Translations under genes and position numbers: made by a program
Shown: positions 54,734 to 64,000 of the stretch, piece by piece
Layout of the letters: each line of letters opens with the position of its first letter
Numbering within the stretch: position 1 is the stretch's first letter
From: Streptomyces longhuiensis
GTDB lineage: Bacteria > Actinomycetota > Actinomycetes > Streptomycetales > Streptomycetaceae
Assembly (NCBI RefSeq): GCF_020616555.1
Contig: NZ_CP085173.1
Location: 2,170,001 to 2,234,000 of the forward strand
Reading direction: 5' to 3'
DNA length: 64,000 nt
Notes under the pieces: generated by a model
What the model was told of the DNA's origin: nothing
The model's database searches: none
The model's input: the letters and a program-made list of their open reading frames with translations, nothing else

Positions 54734-55777
54734 CTAGGCCCCGTCGGGGTCCGCGCGGTTCAGCGCCGGCTTCGGTGTGGGGCCCGCGGTGAGGAGGAAG
54801 TCCGCGGCGGCCGTGTCCGTGACCAGGCTGGTGACGAGCCCCGACCTCAGCACCGCGTCGATCGCGGCGGCCTTGCGCTGACCGCCCGCGATGGCGACGA
54901 CCTCCGGTATCCGCCGCAGGCGGTCCGCCTCGACCGTGATGCACCGCTCGCCCAGGTCACGGCCGACCCGCCGGCCCTCGGCGTCGAAGAGGTGCGCGGA
55001 CATCTCGGCGGCGACGCCGAGCGAGGCGTAGTGGGCCCGCTCCTCGTCGCTGAGCATGTCGTGGACGGTGGAGATGCCCGGCTCCCAGGAGCCGATGGAG
55101 ACGCAGGCGACCGTGACCTTGTCGAAGTACTCGAAGGCGCGGGCGATGCCCGTCTGGCTGCGCAGCGCGGCCGCGGTGGCCGGGTCGGGCAGGAGCATCG
55201 GCGCGTAGATCGGGTGGGCCTCGCCGCCGGAGACCTGGGCGGCGCGCCGCACGGCCTCGACGGAGCCGCGCTCGGCGGTCCCGGCGTCGTACACGCCTGT
55301 GAGCTGCACGACCGTGCAGGGCGGCAGCCGGTCGAGCGCGGCCGCCATGTGAATGGTCGAGCGGCCCCATGCCAGGCCGAGCACATCGCCCTCGGAGACC
55401 AGCTCGCCCAGGAGGTCGGCCGCGACCTCTCCGAGGTTCTCGGGGTCGGGCGACTCCTCGGCCTCGGCCGGGGACTCGACCACCACGGCGTGCCGCAGGC
55501 CGTAGCGGGCGCGCAGCGCGTCGGAGCGCTCCGCGTCGAGCTCGGCCGGTACGCGGATCTCGATGCGTACGAGATCCCGTTCGAGCGCGGTCTCCAGGAC
55601 CCTGGCCACCTTGAAGCGGCTCACGCCGAACTCCTCGGCGATCTGGATCTTGGATTTGCCCTCGAGATAGAAGCGGCGGGCCATGGCCGCCGCCTGCACC
55701 AGCTCCGCGGGTCCCATCCGCATCGCTGAGCGACCCGGCGACAGTGCCGACACGGCGATCTCCTCACTGCTGTTCAC
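54734..55777 (-). CDS. SorC/DeoR-type sugar-binding regulator
   Basis: A 347-residue regulator. The N-terminal HTH is at about 25-65 (AAMARRFYLEGKSKIQIAEEFGVSRFKVARVLE) and the sugar-phosphate-binding domain follows, with LGLAWGRSTIHMAAAL near 135 and VVAIAGGQRKAAAIDAVLRSGLVTSLVTD at the end. It probably senses a phosphorylated sugar. No sugar transport gene is adjacent; rpe lies directly upstream on the same strand. Confidence 0.9.
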   Translation of the reverse strand: MNSSEEIAVSALSPGRSAMRMGPAELVQAAAMARRFYLEGKSKIQIAEEFGVSRFKVARVLETALERDLVRIEIRVPAELDAERSDALRARYGLRHAVVVESPAEAEESPDPENLGEVAADLLGELVSEGDVLGLAWGRSTIHMAAALDRLPPCTVVQLTGVYDAGTAERGSVEAVRRAAQVSGGEAHPIYAPMLLPDPATAAALRSQTGIARAFEYFDKVTVACVSIGSWEPGISTVHDMLSDEERAHYASLGVAAEMSAHLFDAEGRRVGRDLGERCITVEADRLRRIPEVVAIAGGQRKAAAIDAVLRSGLVTSLVTDTAAADFLLTAGPTPKPALNRADPDGA

Positions 55778-55855
55778 AACCTGGACTCGCCGTTCATCCT
55801 TGCAGATGTGGCGGACTTGATCTGCCCTGATGGGCGGCGTTCACGTTCCCGTGGC

Positions 55856-56542
55856 TCAGTGGCCGCATGCCCAGGCCGCGGCGGCCGACACCGTCTCCGC
55901 CTGCGTGCGCAGTGCACGTACCGCCTGGGCGGGGTCGGCGGCGCCGTAGACGGCGGAACCTGCGACGAAGACGTCGGCGCCCGCCTCCGCGCAGCGCTCG
56001 ATGGTGGAGGCCGAGACACCGCCGTCGACCTGGAGCCAGAGTTCGAGGCCGTGCTTGCTGATCAGCTCACGGGTGCGGCGGATCTTCGGCAGCATGATGT
56101 CCAGGAAGGCCTGCCCGCCGAAGCCCGGCTCGACCGTCATGATCAGCAGCATGTCGAGCTCGGGGAGCAGGTCCTCGTACGGCTCGATGGGGGTCGCCGG
56201 CTTGAGCGCCATGGAGGCACGTGCGCCCTTGGCGCGGATCTCGCGGGCCAGCCGGATGGGGGCGGCCGCAGCCTCCGCGTGGAAGGTGACGGACCCGGCG
56301 CCCGCCTCGACGTACTGCGGCGCCCAGCGATCGGCGTCCTCGATCATCAGATGGCAGTCCAGCGGGATGTCCGTGGCCCGCGTCAGGGACTCCACGATCG
56401 GCACCCCGAGGGTCAGGTTCGGGACGAAGTGGTTGTCCATGACGTCGACATGGAGCCAGTCGGCGCCCTCGACGGCCTTTGCCTCCTCGGCAAGGCGGGC
56501 GAAGTCCGCGGACAGGATGCTGGGGTTGATCTGCACGGCCAT
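55856..56542 (-). CDS. rpe: ribulose-phosphate 3-epimerase
   Basis: A 228-residue TIM-barrel enzyme that interconverts ribulose-5-phosphate and xylulose-5-phosphate in the pentose phosphate pathway. [27 protein letters not shown] near 30, LDCHLMIED near 62, [14 protein letters not shown] near 130 and LQVDGGVS near 170 carry the metal ligands and catalytic Asp residues. It lies upstream of the SorC gene with 78 bp between. Confidence 0.96.
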   Translation of the reverse strand: MAVQINPSILSADFARLAEEAKAVEGADWLHVDVMDNHFVPNLTLGVPIVESLTRATDIPLDCHLMIEDADRWAPQYVEAGAGSVTFHAEAAAAPIRLAREIRAKGARASMALKPATPIEPYEDLLPELDMLLIMTVEPGFGGQAFLDIMLPKIRRTRELISKHGLELWLQVDGGVSASTIERCAEAGADVFVAGSAVYGAADPAQAVRALRTQAETVSAAAAWACGH

Positions 56543-56924
56543 GACCCAAGACTGCCATGCCCGGCGCCGGTTGCTCCCCCCGGTCCAGACCTGTCTCGCT
56601 CCCCGGATGCCGCGCCCTGGCCCCCGTGCCATGCTGAGCGCCCCGCGGGACAGCGCCGTGCGGGCAGCCGGAGGACCGCCATGGCGGACGTGCCGAAGGC
56701 GGACCGAGGTCGCTCGGCGGCCCGGCCGGTCTGCCGACGGCGCTCCAAGTGGCTGCGCTCCCACGGGATCAGCGGGCCCCGGACCAGCAGCCCGAGACTC
56801 GGCGTGGCCGGTCCCGGCAGCGGCGCGGGCCACGCAGACGCGTCCACCGGCGCCCACCCCCGCAAGGACCGCCGACCCCGGCACCTGACGGCGCGCGGGA
56901 CCGACGGTCGGCCGTGCGTCGGTG
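56543..56924. other. 382-bp region between rsmB and rpe
   Basis: A plus-strand ATG at 56681 follows GGAGG and opens a frame of 122 codons, but it runs into the rsmB gene antisense and its product is Arg/Pro-rich without a domain, so I do not call it. The rpe promoter should lie here unless rpe is read from rsmB. Confidence 0.4.
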
Positions 56925-58382
56925 TCAGGCGGTGCGTCGGATCAGCGCCAGATACATCGCGTCCGTGCCGTGCAGATGCGGCCAGAGCTGGATGTCGGGG
57001 CCGTCCCCGAGCGCCGGTACGCCGGGCAGCAGCGGGCGCGCGTCGATGAGTTCGGCACCGGGGTGGTGCTTCATGACGTCGTCCACGACGGCGCGGGTCT
57101 CGGCGAGGTGCGGCGAGCAGGTTGCGTAGCCGACGACGCCTCCCACCCGTACGGAGTCGAGGGCGGTGGTCAGGAGCGAGCGCTGGAGCGGCGCGAAGCC
57201 CTCCAGGTCCTCGGGGCGCCGCCGCCAGCGCGCCTCGGGCCTGCGGCGCAGCGCACCGAGACCGGTGCACGGCACGTCCATGAGGACGCGGTCGAACGTA
57301 CCGGGACCCCACGGCGGGCGGGTGCCGTCGGCCGCGATGACCTGGTACGGGCCCGGGTTCCCCGCGAGCGCGTTCGCCACGAGGCGGGCCCGGTGGGGCT
57401 GCTTCTCGGCGGCGAGCAGGGCCGCACCCCGCTCGGAGGCGAGCCCGGCGAGCATGGCCGCCTTGCCGCCGGGTCCGGCGCAGCCGTCGAGCCACTTCTC
57501 GTCCCGGCCCTCCAGGGGCGCGTTCGCGAGGGCGATCGCCACGAGCTGGCTGCCCTCGTCCTGGACACCGGCCCGGCCGGTCCGCACGGGGTCGAGCGAG
57601 CCGGGCTCACCGCCCTCGGTGAGCCGCACGGCGTACGGCGACCAGCGCCCCGGCAGGGCCGACTCCTCGCCGACCTCGTCCAGGACGACGTCCGCGGTCG
57701 TCCGGCCCGGCCGCGCCACGAGCGTGACCTCGGGCCGCTCGTTGTCGGCCTCCAGCAGGTCCTCGATGCCCGCACGGCCACCGCCCAGCGAATCCCACAG
57801 CGCCGACACGATCCATCGCGGATGCGAATGCACCACCGCGAGATGGTCCTCGGCGTCCTCGTCGTACGGGGGCGCGACCTTCTCCACCCACCCGTCGAGG
57901 TCGTCCTGCGCGACCTTGCGGAGTACGGCGTTCACGAACTTGGCGCGCCCGTCGCCCAGCACGACCCGCGCCAGTTCCACGGAGGCCGACACGGCGGCGT
58001 GCGTGGGGATCCGCGTGCCGAGCAGCTGGTGGACGCCCATGTTCAGCACGTCGAGAACCGGCGGGTCGACCTCCCGCAGCGGCCGGTCGATACAGGCGGC
58101 GACGATCGCGTCGTACGTGCCCTGCCGACGCAGCGTCCCGTACACCAGCTCCGTGGCGAGCGCCGCGTCACGGGCGTCGAAGTCGCCCTTCTCGCGGGCC
58201 TTGCGCAGCAGCGGCGGGAGCACGAGGTTCGCATACGCATCGCGCTCGTCCACGGCCCGCAGCGCCTCGAAGGCGAGGTAGCGGACCGGGTCCTTCTGCG
58301 GGCGGCGGTACGGCTTTCCCTGCTTCCCGGGGGTGCCGGGCTTACCTGACTTCTGGGGACGCCGGCCGGGCTGGTCGTTCAA
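56925..58382 (-). CDS. rsmB: 16S rRNA m5C967 methyltransferase (RsmB/Fmu)
   Basis: A 485-residue SAM-dependent methyltransferase. The N-terminal ~180 residues form the NusB-like RNA-binding domain; the catalytic domain has GCAGPGGKA near 310, the motif IV Cys in VPCTGLG near 372 and the motif VI Cys in YATCSPH near 422. The start is TTG 58382 with GGAG upstream. The lysine-rich N-terminal 30 residues are an actinobacterial extension. It is 34 bp after fmt. Confidence 0.94.
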   Translation of the reverse strand: MNDQPGRRPQKSGKPGTPGKQGKPYRRPQKDPVRYLAFEALRAVDERDAYANLVLPPLLRKAREKGDFDARDAALATELVYGTLRRQGTYDAIVAACIDRPLREVDPPVLDVLNMGVHQLLGTRIPTHAAVSASVELARVVLGDGRAKFVNAVLRKVAQDDLDGWVEKVAPPYDEDAEDHLAVVHSHPRWIVSALWDSLGGGRAGIEDLLEADNERPEVTLVARPGRTTADVVLDEVGEESALPGRWSPYAVRLTEGGEPGSLDPVRTGRAGVQDEGSQLVAIALANAPLEGRDEKWLDGCAGPGGKAAMLAGLASERGAALLAAEKQPHRARLVANALAGNPGPYQVIAADGTRPPWGPGTFDRVLMDVPCTGLGALRRRPEARWRRRPEDLEGFAPLQRSLLTTALDSVRVGGVVGYATCSPHLAETRAVVDDVMKHHPGAELIDARPLLPGVPALGDGPDIQLWPHLHGTDAMYLALIRRTA

Positions 58383-58416
58383 AGGTGCTCCGCTGCTGGT
58401 ATCGGCTCGAACCCAT

Positions 58417-59361
58417 TCAGCCTACGTCGGTCCCGCCCAGGCGCTCGCCCGGGGCGATCCGCACCCCGCGTGCCCAGTCGGCCGCGGCCATCGGCTTCTT
58501 GCCCTGGGCCTGCACCCACAGCAGCTCCACCGCGTACGAGCCGGTCCCCACGTACAGGTTCTTCTTGCCGACGGCGAGCTCACCGGGCGCGAGATCGGTG
58601 CGGGCCGGGACGGGGACGGCCTGGATGAGCTTGAGGCGCTCGTCCCGGAAGACGGTCCAGGCACCGGGCGCGGGCGTGCAGCCGCGGACGACGCGGTCGA
58701 CGCGCAGGGCGGGCGCCGCCCAGTCGACGTGTGCGTTCTCGACGGTGATCTTCGGCGCGACCGTGATGCCGTCGGCGGGCTGCGGCAGGGCCTTCAGGGA
58801 GCCGTCCTCGATGCCGTCCATGGTCGCGGAGAGCAGTCCGGCGCCCGCGAACGCCAGCCGGGTGAGCAGGTCGCCGCTCGTGTCAGTGGGCCGCACCATC
58901 TCCGTCACCGTCCCGTAGATCGGCCCGGAGTCGAGCCCCTCCTCGATCAGGAACGTGGACGCACCGGTGATCTCGTCGCCGGCCATGATCGCGTGCTGCA
59001 CGGGGGCGGCGCCGCGCCAGGCGGGCAGCAACGAGAAGTGCAGGTTGACCCAGCCGCGCGCGGGGACGTCGAGGGCGACCTTCGGCAGCAGCGCGCCGTA
59101 GGCGACGACCGGGCAGCAGTCGGGCGCGATCTCGCGCAGCCGGGCCAGGAACGCCTCGTCGCGCGGCTTCACGGGCTTGAGGACCTCGATCCCCGCCTCC
59201 TCCGCGCGCTCGGCGACCGGACTGGCGACGAGCCTGCGACCGCGGCCCGCGGGAGCGTCCGGCCGGGTGACGACCGCGGCGACCTCGTGACGGTCGGAGG
59301 CGATCAGGGCGTCCAGAGCGGGAACGGCGACCTCGGGGGTGCCTGCGAAGACGAGCTTCAT
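58417..59361 (-). CDS. fmt: methionyl-tRNA formyltransferase
   Basis: A 314-residue enzyme that formylates initiator Met-tRNA with 10-formyl-[19 protein letters not shown] at the start, the catalytic [16 protein letters not shown] near residue 105 and [16 protein letters not shown] near 130 are signatures; the C-terminal tRNA-binding domain covers about 205-314. The usual def gene is not adjacent; fmt is followed by rsmB. Confidence 0.96.
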   Translation of the reverse strand: MKLVFAGTPEVAVPALDALIASDRHEVAAVVTRPDAPAGRGRRLVASPVAERAEEAGIEVLKPVKPRDEAFLARLREIAPDCCPVVAYGALLPKVALDVPARGWVNLHFSLLPAWRGAAPVQHAIMAGDEITGASTFLIEEGLDSGPIYGTVTEMVRPTDTSGDLLTRLAFAGAGLLSATMDGIEDGSLKALPQPADGITVAPKITVENAHVDWAAPALRVDRVVRGCTPAPGAWTVFRDERLKLIQAVPVPARTDLAPGELAVGKKNLYVGTGSYAVELLWVQAQGKKPMAAADWARGVRIAPGERLGGTDVG

Positions 59362-59522
59362 AGGTGTCTTTCGGCCTCTCGGGGCAGGGAGTTGACGGGC
59401 AGCACACCAGTCTATGGCCGTTCCACGGGCCGATTCCCTCGGATATTCGGGGCCGCCCGCCCCTGGGGGCGTACGCATCGACGCGCGCCCTGCGCATATG
59501 CGCATACGCCCCTCCAGCGTGA

Positions 59523-60161
<639 letters not shown>

Positions 60162-60172
60162 CCTCACTCACT

Positions 60173-60201
60173 GCCTCCCCGCGTGACAAGTGCGGGGAGG
60201 C
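60173..60201 (+). terminator. terminator after HTH gene
   Basis: GCCTCCCCGC at 60173-60182 pairs with GCGGGGAGGC at 60192-60201 with a 9-base loop, 12 bp after the stop. Confidence 0.8.
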
Positions 60202-60310
60202 GGAGGCATGTTGGGGGTGCGCGCAATGTGTTGCTTCGGGGCAGCACCATCCGGGCCAGGCCGATGCCACCGGCCCTCCGAGCGCGCCACCCCGCACCGC
60301 GCACACCACG

Positions 60311-62461
60311 TCAGCCGATGTCCGGCGGATCCACCCGCACCCGCACCGGCTCCGTGCCGCCGCGGGCCATCCGGGCCGCCTGCGCGTGCTTCAGCGCCGA
60401 CGCGAGTGCCGCGCCACTGCCGGGCGGGACCCTGACCAGGATGCGCTCCCAGTGCTCCCCCGGCGGCGGGGCCCCGGGGCGGCGTGACGGTCCCGGCGGC
60501 GTGTCCGGCACCGGGACAGGGCCCAACACCTCGGCGTCACCCGGCAGTTCCACCGCCGCCAGGAACCCGGCGAGCGCCTCGGGCGCGCCCGAGACCGCCG
60601 CCATCCTCGACACCGGCGGGAAGCCGAGCTCGGCCCGCTCGGAGAGCTCCCGCACGGCGTGCCCCACCGGGTCCCACCGCACCAGCGCCTGCACGGGCCG
60701 CAGCGTCGGCTCGGCCACGATCACCACCGTGCCGCCCGCCCCCTGCGGTCTGACCAGCGAGGCCGCCGCGACCCAGCGCCGCAGCGCGTCCTCCCCCGCC
60801 CGCAGATCGGGGCGACCCAGCATCGCCCAGCCGTCGAGCAACAGCGCGGCCGCGTACCCGCCTTCGGCCACCGGCTCCGCGCCCGGCGTACTCACCACCA
60901 GGGCCGGCGCCCCCGGCACCGTGTCGAGGACCTGCTCCCGCCCGGACGTGCGCACCGGCACCGCCGGAAACGCCCGCCCCAGCTCCTCCGCCGTCCTGCG
61001 CGCCCCGACGACCTGCGCCCGCAGCCGGAACCCGCCGCACTCCTGGCAGTGCCAGGCACTCTCCTCCTGGCCGCACCAGCCGCACTTCAGGCTGGACGTC
61101 CCCTCACTCGCCTCCAGCGGCCCGGCGCAGTGGCGGCATCGCGCGGGCTCGCGGCACCGCTCGCACGCGAGCCGCGGTACATAGCCGCGCCGCGGCACCT
61201 GCACCAGAACCGGCCCGCTCTTCAGCCCTTCCCGCACCACCTGCCACGCGAGCGAGGGCAGCCGCGCGGCCCGCGCCGCCTCGTCGCGCGCGAGATCCCC
61301 GTCCCCCACCGTCCGTACGAGGGGCGCGGCGCCCCGCACCTGCTCACGCCCCGCGACGAGGGGTGCGGCCCAACCGCTCTCGACGAGCTGCGCGGCCTCG
61401 ACCGTGCAGCTCCAACTCCCCAGCAGAAAAGCACACTTGTCGTGCGCGGCCCGCAACAGCAGCACATCGCGCGCATGCGGCTGCGGCGCATGCGGCTCCG
61501 CGTGGCTGGAGTCCCCGTCGTCCCAGATGACGACGAGCCCCAGATCCCGCACGGGGGCGAACATCGCGGCCCGGGTGCCCACGACCGCCCGTACCGACCC
61601 GCGCCGCACCCCGAGCCACTCGCGGTACCGCTTCTCGGGACCCGCGTCGGCGGTCAGCACGGCATGCCGTCCCTCGCCGAGTACGGCGCCGAGCGCGGCG
61701 TCGACCCGCGCGACCACCCGACCGTCGGGCACGACGACCAGGGCCCCGCGCCCGGAGGAGAGGGTCGCGGCGACGGCGCGCGCCACTTCGTCGGCCCACT
61801 CAGGTCCGGGCAACGCGGTCCACACGGCCCGTGGCGCGCCGCCCGACGCGAGAGCCTCCAGGAATCCCGGCCCGCGCTCGTACCGCCGCCAGCTGCCCGC
61901 GTCCGGCGCCGGCGGAGGCGGGAGCGGCTCGGGCGACGGCTTCTTCTCCGCGCGAGCGTTCCGCGGCGGGACGGCCAGCTGGAGCACGTCGGCGAGGCTT
62001 CCCGCGTACCGGTCGGCGACGGCGCGGGTGAGACCGAGCAGCTCCTCCCCGAGCACGGGCTCGGGCGACACGACCTGTGCGAGGGCGGCGAGCGGACCCT
62101 GGTACTCGGACGCGGCGACCCGCTCGACGACGAACCCGTCGATCAGACCGCCCCCCTCGCGGCGCCCGTCCCGCACGGAGTGCTTCCCGGCGCCGAACCG
62201 CACGCGCACCCGCACCCCCGGCTGCGCGTCGGCGTCGAGCTCCTCGGGCACCGCGTAGTCGAAGTACCGGTCGAGATGCAGCACACCCTTGTCCACGAGC
62301 ACCCGCGCCACGGGCAGCTCCTTGGCGAGGGCGGCCCCCCGCCACGTACGCGGCTTGGCCCGCGGCACCTTGGCCTGCCGCACGGTCTCCCGAATCAGCG
62401 CAAGCTGCTCGGGCGGCGCACCCTCACCGCCGCCGTCGCCCTGCCCGTTCTCGCTGCTCAC
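60311..62461 (-). CDS. priA: primosomal protein N' (PriA), helicase motifs degenerate
   Basis: A 716-residue replication restart protein. The 3'-DNA-binding domain is at about 50-170. The four CxxC zinc pairs (CERC, CRHC, CGWC, CQEC) lie near residue 440-490. The region where Walker A belongs, near residue 225, reads WTALPGPEWADE and lacks GKT. The DEAH box is replaced by IWDDGDSSHAEP. Actinobacterial PriA proteins are known to be annotated as probable, with missing helicase motifs. The GTG at 62461 follows TAGGA. It is next to metK, as in S. coelicolor. Confidence 0.92.
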   Translation of the reverse strand: MSSENGQGDGGGEGAPPEQLALIRETVRQAKVPRAKPRTWRGAALAKELPVARVLVDKGVLHLDRYFDYAVPEELDADAQPGVRVRVRFGAGKHSVRDGRREGGGLIDGFVVERVAASEYQGPLAALAQVVSPEPVLGEELLGLTRAVADRYAGSLADVLQLAVPPRNARAEKKPSPEPLPPPPAPDAGSWRRYERGPGFLEALASGGAPRAVWTALPGPEWADEVARAVAATLSSGRGALVVVPDGRVVARVDAALGAVLGEGRHAVLTADAGPEKRYREWLGVRRGSVRAVVGTRAAMFAPVRDLGLVVIWDDGDSSHAEPHAPQPHARDVLLLRAAHDKCAFLLGSWSCTVEAAQLVESGWAAPLVAGREQVRGAAPLVRTVGDGDLARDEAARAARLPSLAWQVVREGLKSGPVLVQVPRRGYVPRLACERCREPARCRHCAGPLEASEGTSSLKCGWCGQEESAWHCQECGGFRLRAQVVGARRTAEELGRAFPAVPVRTSGREQVLDTVPGAPALVVSTPGAEPVAEGGYAAALLLDGWAMLGRPDLRAGEDALRRWVAAASLVRPQGAGGTVVIVAEPTLRPVQALVRWDPVGHAVRELSERAELGFPPVSRMAAVSGAPEALAGFLAAVELPGDAEVLGPVPVPDTPPGPSRRPGAPPPGEHWERILVRVPPGSGAALASALKHAQAARMARGGTEPVRVRVDPPDIG

Positions 62462-62521
62462 AGCCAAATTCCTACCAGACCGCACTGACAGCGGCCGCCG
62501 CGATGGGGGCGGAGACGCGCG

Positions 62522-62552
62522 ACGGCCCCGGACCGAACCGGTCCGGGGCCGT
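62522..62552 (-). terminator. metK terminator
   Basis: ACGGCCCCGGACC at 62522-62534 pairs perfectly with GGTCCGGGGCCGT at 62540-62552, with a 5-base loop, 35 bp past the metK stop. Confidence 0.85.
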
Positions 62553-62587
62553 TCACATACAGGCGTCGTCCGCCGTACAGGTCCCGC

Positions 62588-63796
62588 TCAGATACCCGCG
62601 GCCTTGCGCAGCGCGTCCACGCGGTCCGTGCGCTCCCACGTGAAGTCGGGGAGCTCGCGGCCGAAGTGACCGTACGCGGCGGTCTGCGAGTAGATCGGAC
62701 GGAGCAGGTCGAGGTCGCGGATGATCGCGGCCGGGCGGAGGTCGAAGACCTCGGTGATCGCCTGCTCGATCTTGTCCGTGTCCACCGCGGCCGTGCCGAA
62801 CGTCTCGACGAAGAGGCCCACCGGCTCGGCCTTGCCGATCGCGTACGCGACCTGAACCTCGCAGCGGGTGGCCAGGCCGGCCGCGACGACGTTCTTGGCG
62901 ACCCAGCGCATCGCGTAGGCGGCCGAGCGGTCGACCTTGGACGGGTCCTTGCCCGAGAAGGCGCCGCCACCGTGGCGGGCCATGCCGCCGTACGTGTCGA
63001 TGATGATCTTGCGGCCGGTCAGGCCGGCGTCGCCCATCGGGCCGCCGATCTCGAAGCGGCCGGTGGGGTTCACCAGCAGGCGGTAGCCCTCGGTGTCCAG
63101 CTTGATGCCGTCCTCGATGAGCTGGTTCAGGACGTGCTCCACGACGAACTCGCGGATGTCGGGGGCGAGCAGGGACTCGAGGTCGATGTCCGACGCGTGC
63201 TGGGAGGAGACCACGACCGTGTCGAGGCGGACGGCCTTGTCGCCGTCGTACTCGATGGTGACCTGGGTCTTGCCGTCGGGGCGCAGGTACGGGATCGTCC
63301 CGTTCTTGCGGACCTCGGACAGGCGCCGCGAGAGGCGGTGCGCGAGGTGGATCGGGAGCGGCATCAGCTCGGGCGTCTCGTCGCACGCGTAGCCGAACAT
63401 CAGGCCCTGGTCGCCCGCGCCCTGCTTGTCGAGCTCGTCCTCGTCACCCTCGACACGCGACTCGTAGGCCGTGTCGACGCCCTGGGCGATGTCGGGGGAC
63501 TGCGAGCCGATGGACACCGACACGCCGCAGGAGGCGCCGTCGAAGCCCTTCTTCGAGGAGTCGTAACCGATCTCGAGGATCTTCTCGCGCACGAGCTGCG
63601 CGATCGGCGCGTACGCCTTGGTCGTGACCTCACCGGCGACGTGCACGAGGCCCGTGGTGATGAGCGTCTCCACGGCGACCCGGGAGGTCGGGTCCTCCCG
63701 CAGAAGTGCATCGAGAATGGTGTCGCTGATCTGGTCAGCGATCTTGTCGGGGTGACCCTCGGTCACGGACTCCGAGGTGAACAGGCGACGGGACAC
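62588..63796 (-). CDS. metK: S-adenosylmethionine synthetase
   Basis: A 402-residue enzyme that makes SAM from methionine and [12 protein letters not shown] near residue 15, the [11 protein letters not shown] methionine loop near 127, and the [16 protein letters not shown] phosphate loop near 270 are signatures. The GTG at 63796 has AGGGAGC upstream and yields the family start [16 protein letters not shown]. In Streptomyces extra SAM from MetK stimulates secondary metabolism. The upstream 200 bp to the window end hold its promoter; no complete gene is seen there. Confidence 0.97.
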   Translation of the reverse strand: MSRRLFTSESVTEGHPDKIADQISDTILDALLREDPTSRVAVETLITTGLVHVAGEVTTKAYAPIAQLVREKILEIGYDSSKKGFDGASCGVSVSIGSQSPDIAQGVDTAYESRVEGDEDELDKQGAGDQGLMFGYACDETPELMPLPIHLAHRLSRRLSEVRKNGTIPYLRPDGKTQVTIEYDGDKAVRLDTVVVSSQHASDIDLESLLAPDIREFVVEHVLNQLIEDGIKLDTEGYRLLVNPTGRFEIGGPMGDAGLTGRKIIIDTYGGMARHGGGAFSGKDPSKVDRSAAYAMRWVAKNVVAAGLATRCEVQVAYAIGKAEPVGLFVETFGTAAVDTDKIEQAITEVFDLRPAAIIRDLDLLRPIYSQTAAYGHFGRELPDFTWERTDRVDALRKAAGI

Positions 63797-64000
63797 AACG
63801 CTCCCTGTGGTTGCAGCGGCTGCTGGCTGATCATTTGCGGACGGCCGGGAGCTGCGCCCGGCGTCGTCCGTGACCAGTTTATCGGTCACTCTCGGCCGTC
63901 GGACCACGCGTCTCGCCACTTGGGAGCGCTGTGACCAGCGGCACTGCATTCTGCGGTACGACAATCGCTCTTAGGAAGAGGCGAACCTGACCGAATTCTA

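Noticed and set aside
55808..57049. 413-codon plus-strand frame, including an ATG at 56681 with GGAGG
   Set aside because: Mostly antisense to rpe and rsmB; low-complexity Arg/Pro/Ala product. The short internal ORF is possible but unsupported.
63797..64000. 3' end of a coaBC/dfp gene upstream of metK, expected from S. coelicolor order
   Set aside because: No coding signature could be read in the last 200 bp.

Overview
The window reads as chromosomal DNA from a Streptomyces. GC content is very high, coding third positions are almost all G or C, and GTG and TTG starts are common. It carries markers confined to or typical of this group: smeA-sffA, rbpA with a textbook sigma-R promoter, a DasR-type chitinase promoter, an SCO1431-type small membrane protein, and two genes with rare TTA (bldA) codons. 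Gene content and order match, from memory, the S. coelicolor segment of about SCO1410 to SCO1476, ending at metK. This is mostly core chromosome, not an island; no tRNA, rRNA, insertion sequence, phage or CRISPR array was seen.

Layout. 0-5 kb: an SGNH hydrolase and two GT4 glycosyltransferases joined by ATGA overlaps, one with a six-copy octapeptide tail, then HEAT-repeat and ankyrin proteins. 5.7-12.2 kb: the sporulation pair smeA-sffA, a MocR regulator divergent from a YczE-like membrane protein, GDPD and an MFS transporter. 12.2-18 kb: rbpA, fxsA, polyprenol-phosphate mannose synthase, an amidohydrolase and an Lrp regulator. 18-22 kb: a phosphotransferase, an unknown protein and an acyl-CoA dehydrogenase. 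22-27 kb: a GH18 chitinase, a decayed DUF6230 gene, a 48-residue membrane protein, a Tat-exported C39-type peptidase and a kinase. 27-31.5 kb: an EccA/CbbX-like AAA+ protein and two CNNM/CBS membrane proteins. 31.7-37 kb: an FMN-riboswitch operon, leader ORF-ribE-ribM-ribAB-ribH-hisE-hisG-PH protein. 37-47 kb: NmrA-like oxidoreductase, ROK repressor with MFS transporter, thioesterase, alginate-lyase-like enzyme, NCS2 permease, GH6 glucanase, DUF5995 protein, LLM oxidoreductase. 47-52.3 kb: a probable lysine catabolic cluster (DavB-like monooxygenase, DavA-like amidase, Lrp regulator, cationic amino acid permease). 52.3-64 kb: GuaB1, an RNase Sa/barstar pair, a SorC regulator, rpe, rsmB, fmt, an HTH protein, priA and metK.

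How it works together. The clearest coherent system is the lysine cluster. A permease would bring the amino acid in, the flavoprotein would convert it oxidatively to 5-aminovaleramide, and the amidase would release 5-aminovalerate. The Lrp gene sits between, and both transcription units carry TTGCG boxes spaced by near-integral helical turns (22-31 and 21-30-21 bp), which looks like one regulon. The rib operon combines flavin synthesis, a RibM-type transporter and two histidine genes behind one riboswitch. Secreted or envelope functions recur (chitinase, GH6, PL5-like lyase, lipoprotein RNase). All functions are assigned by reading motifs and remembered family features; no database search was run.
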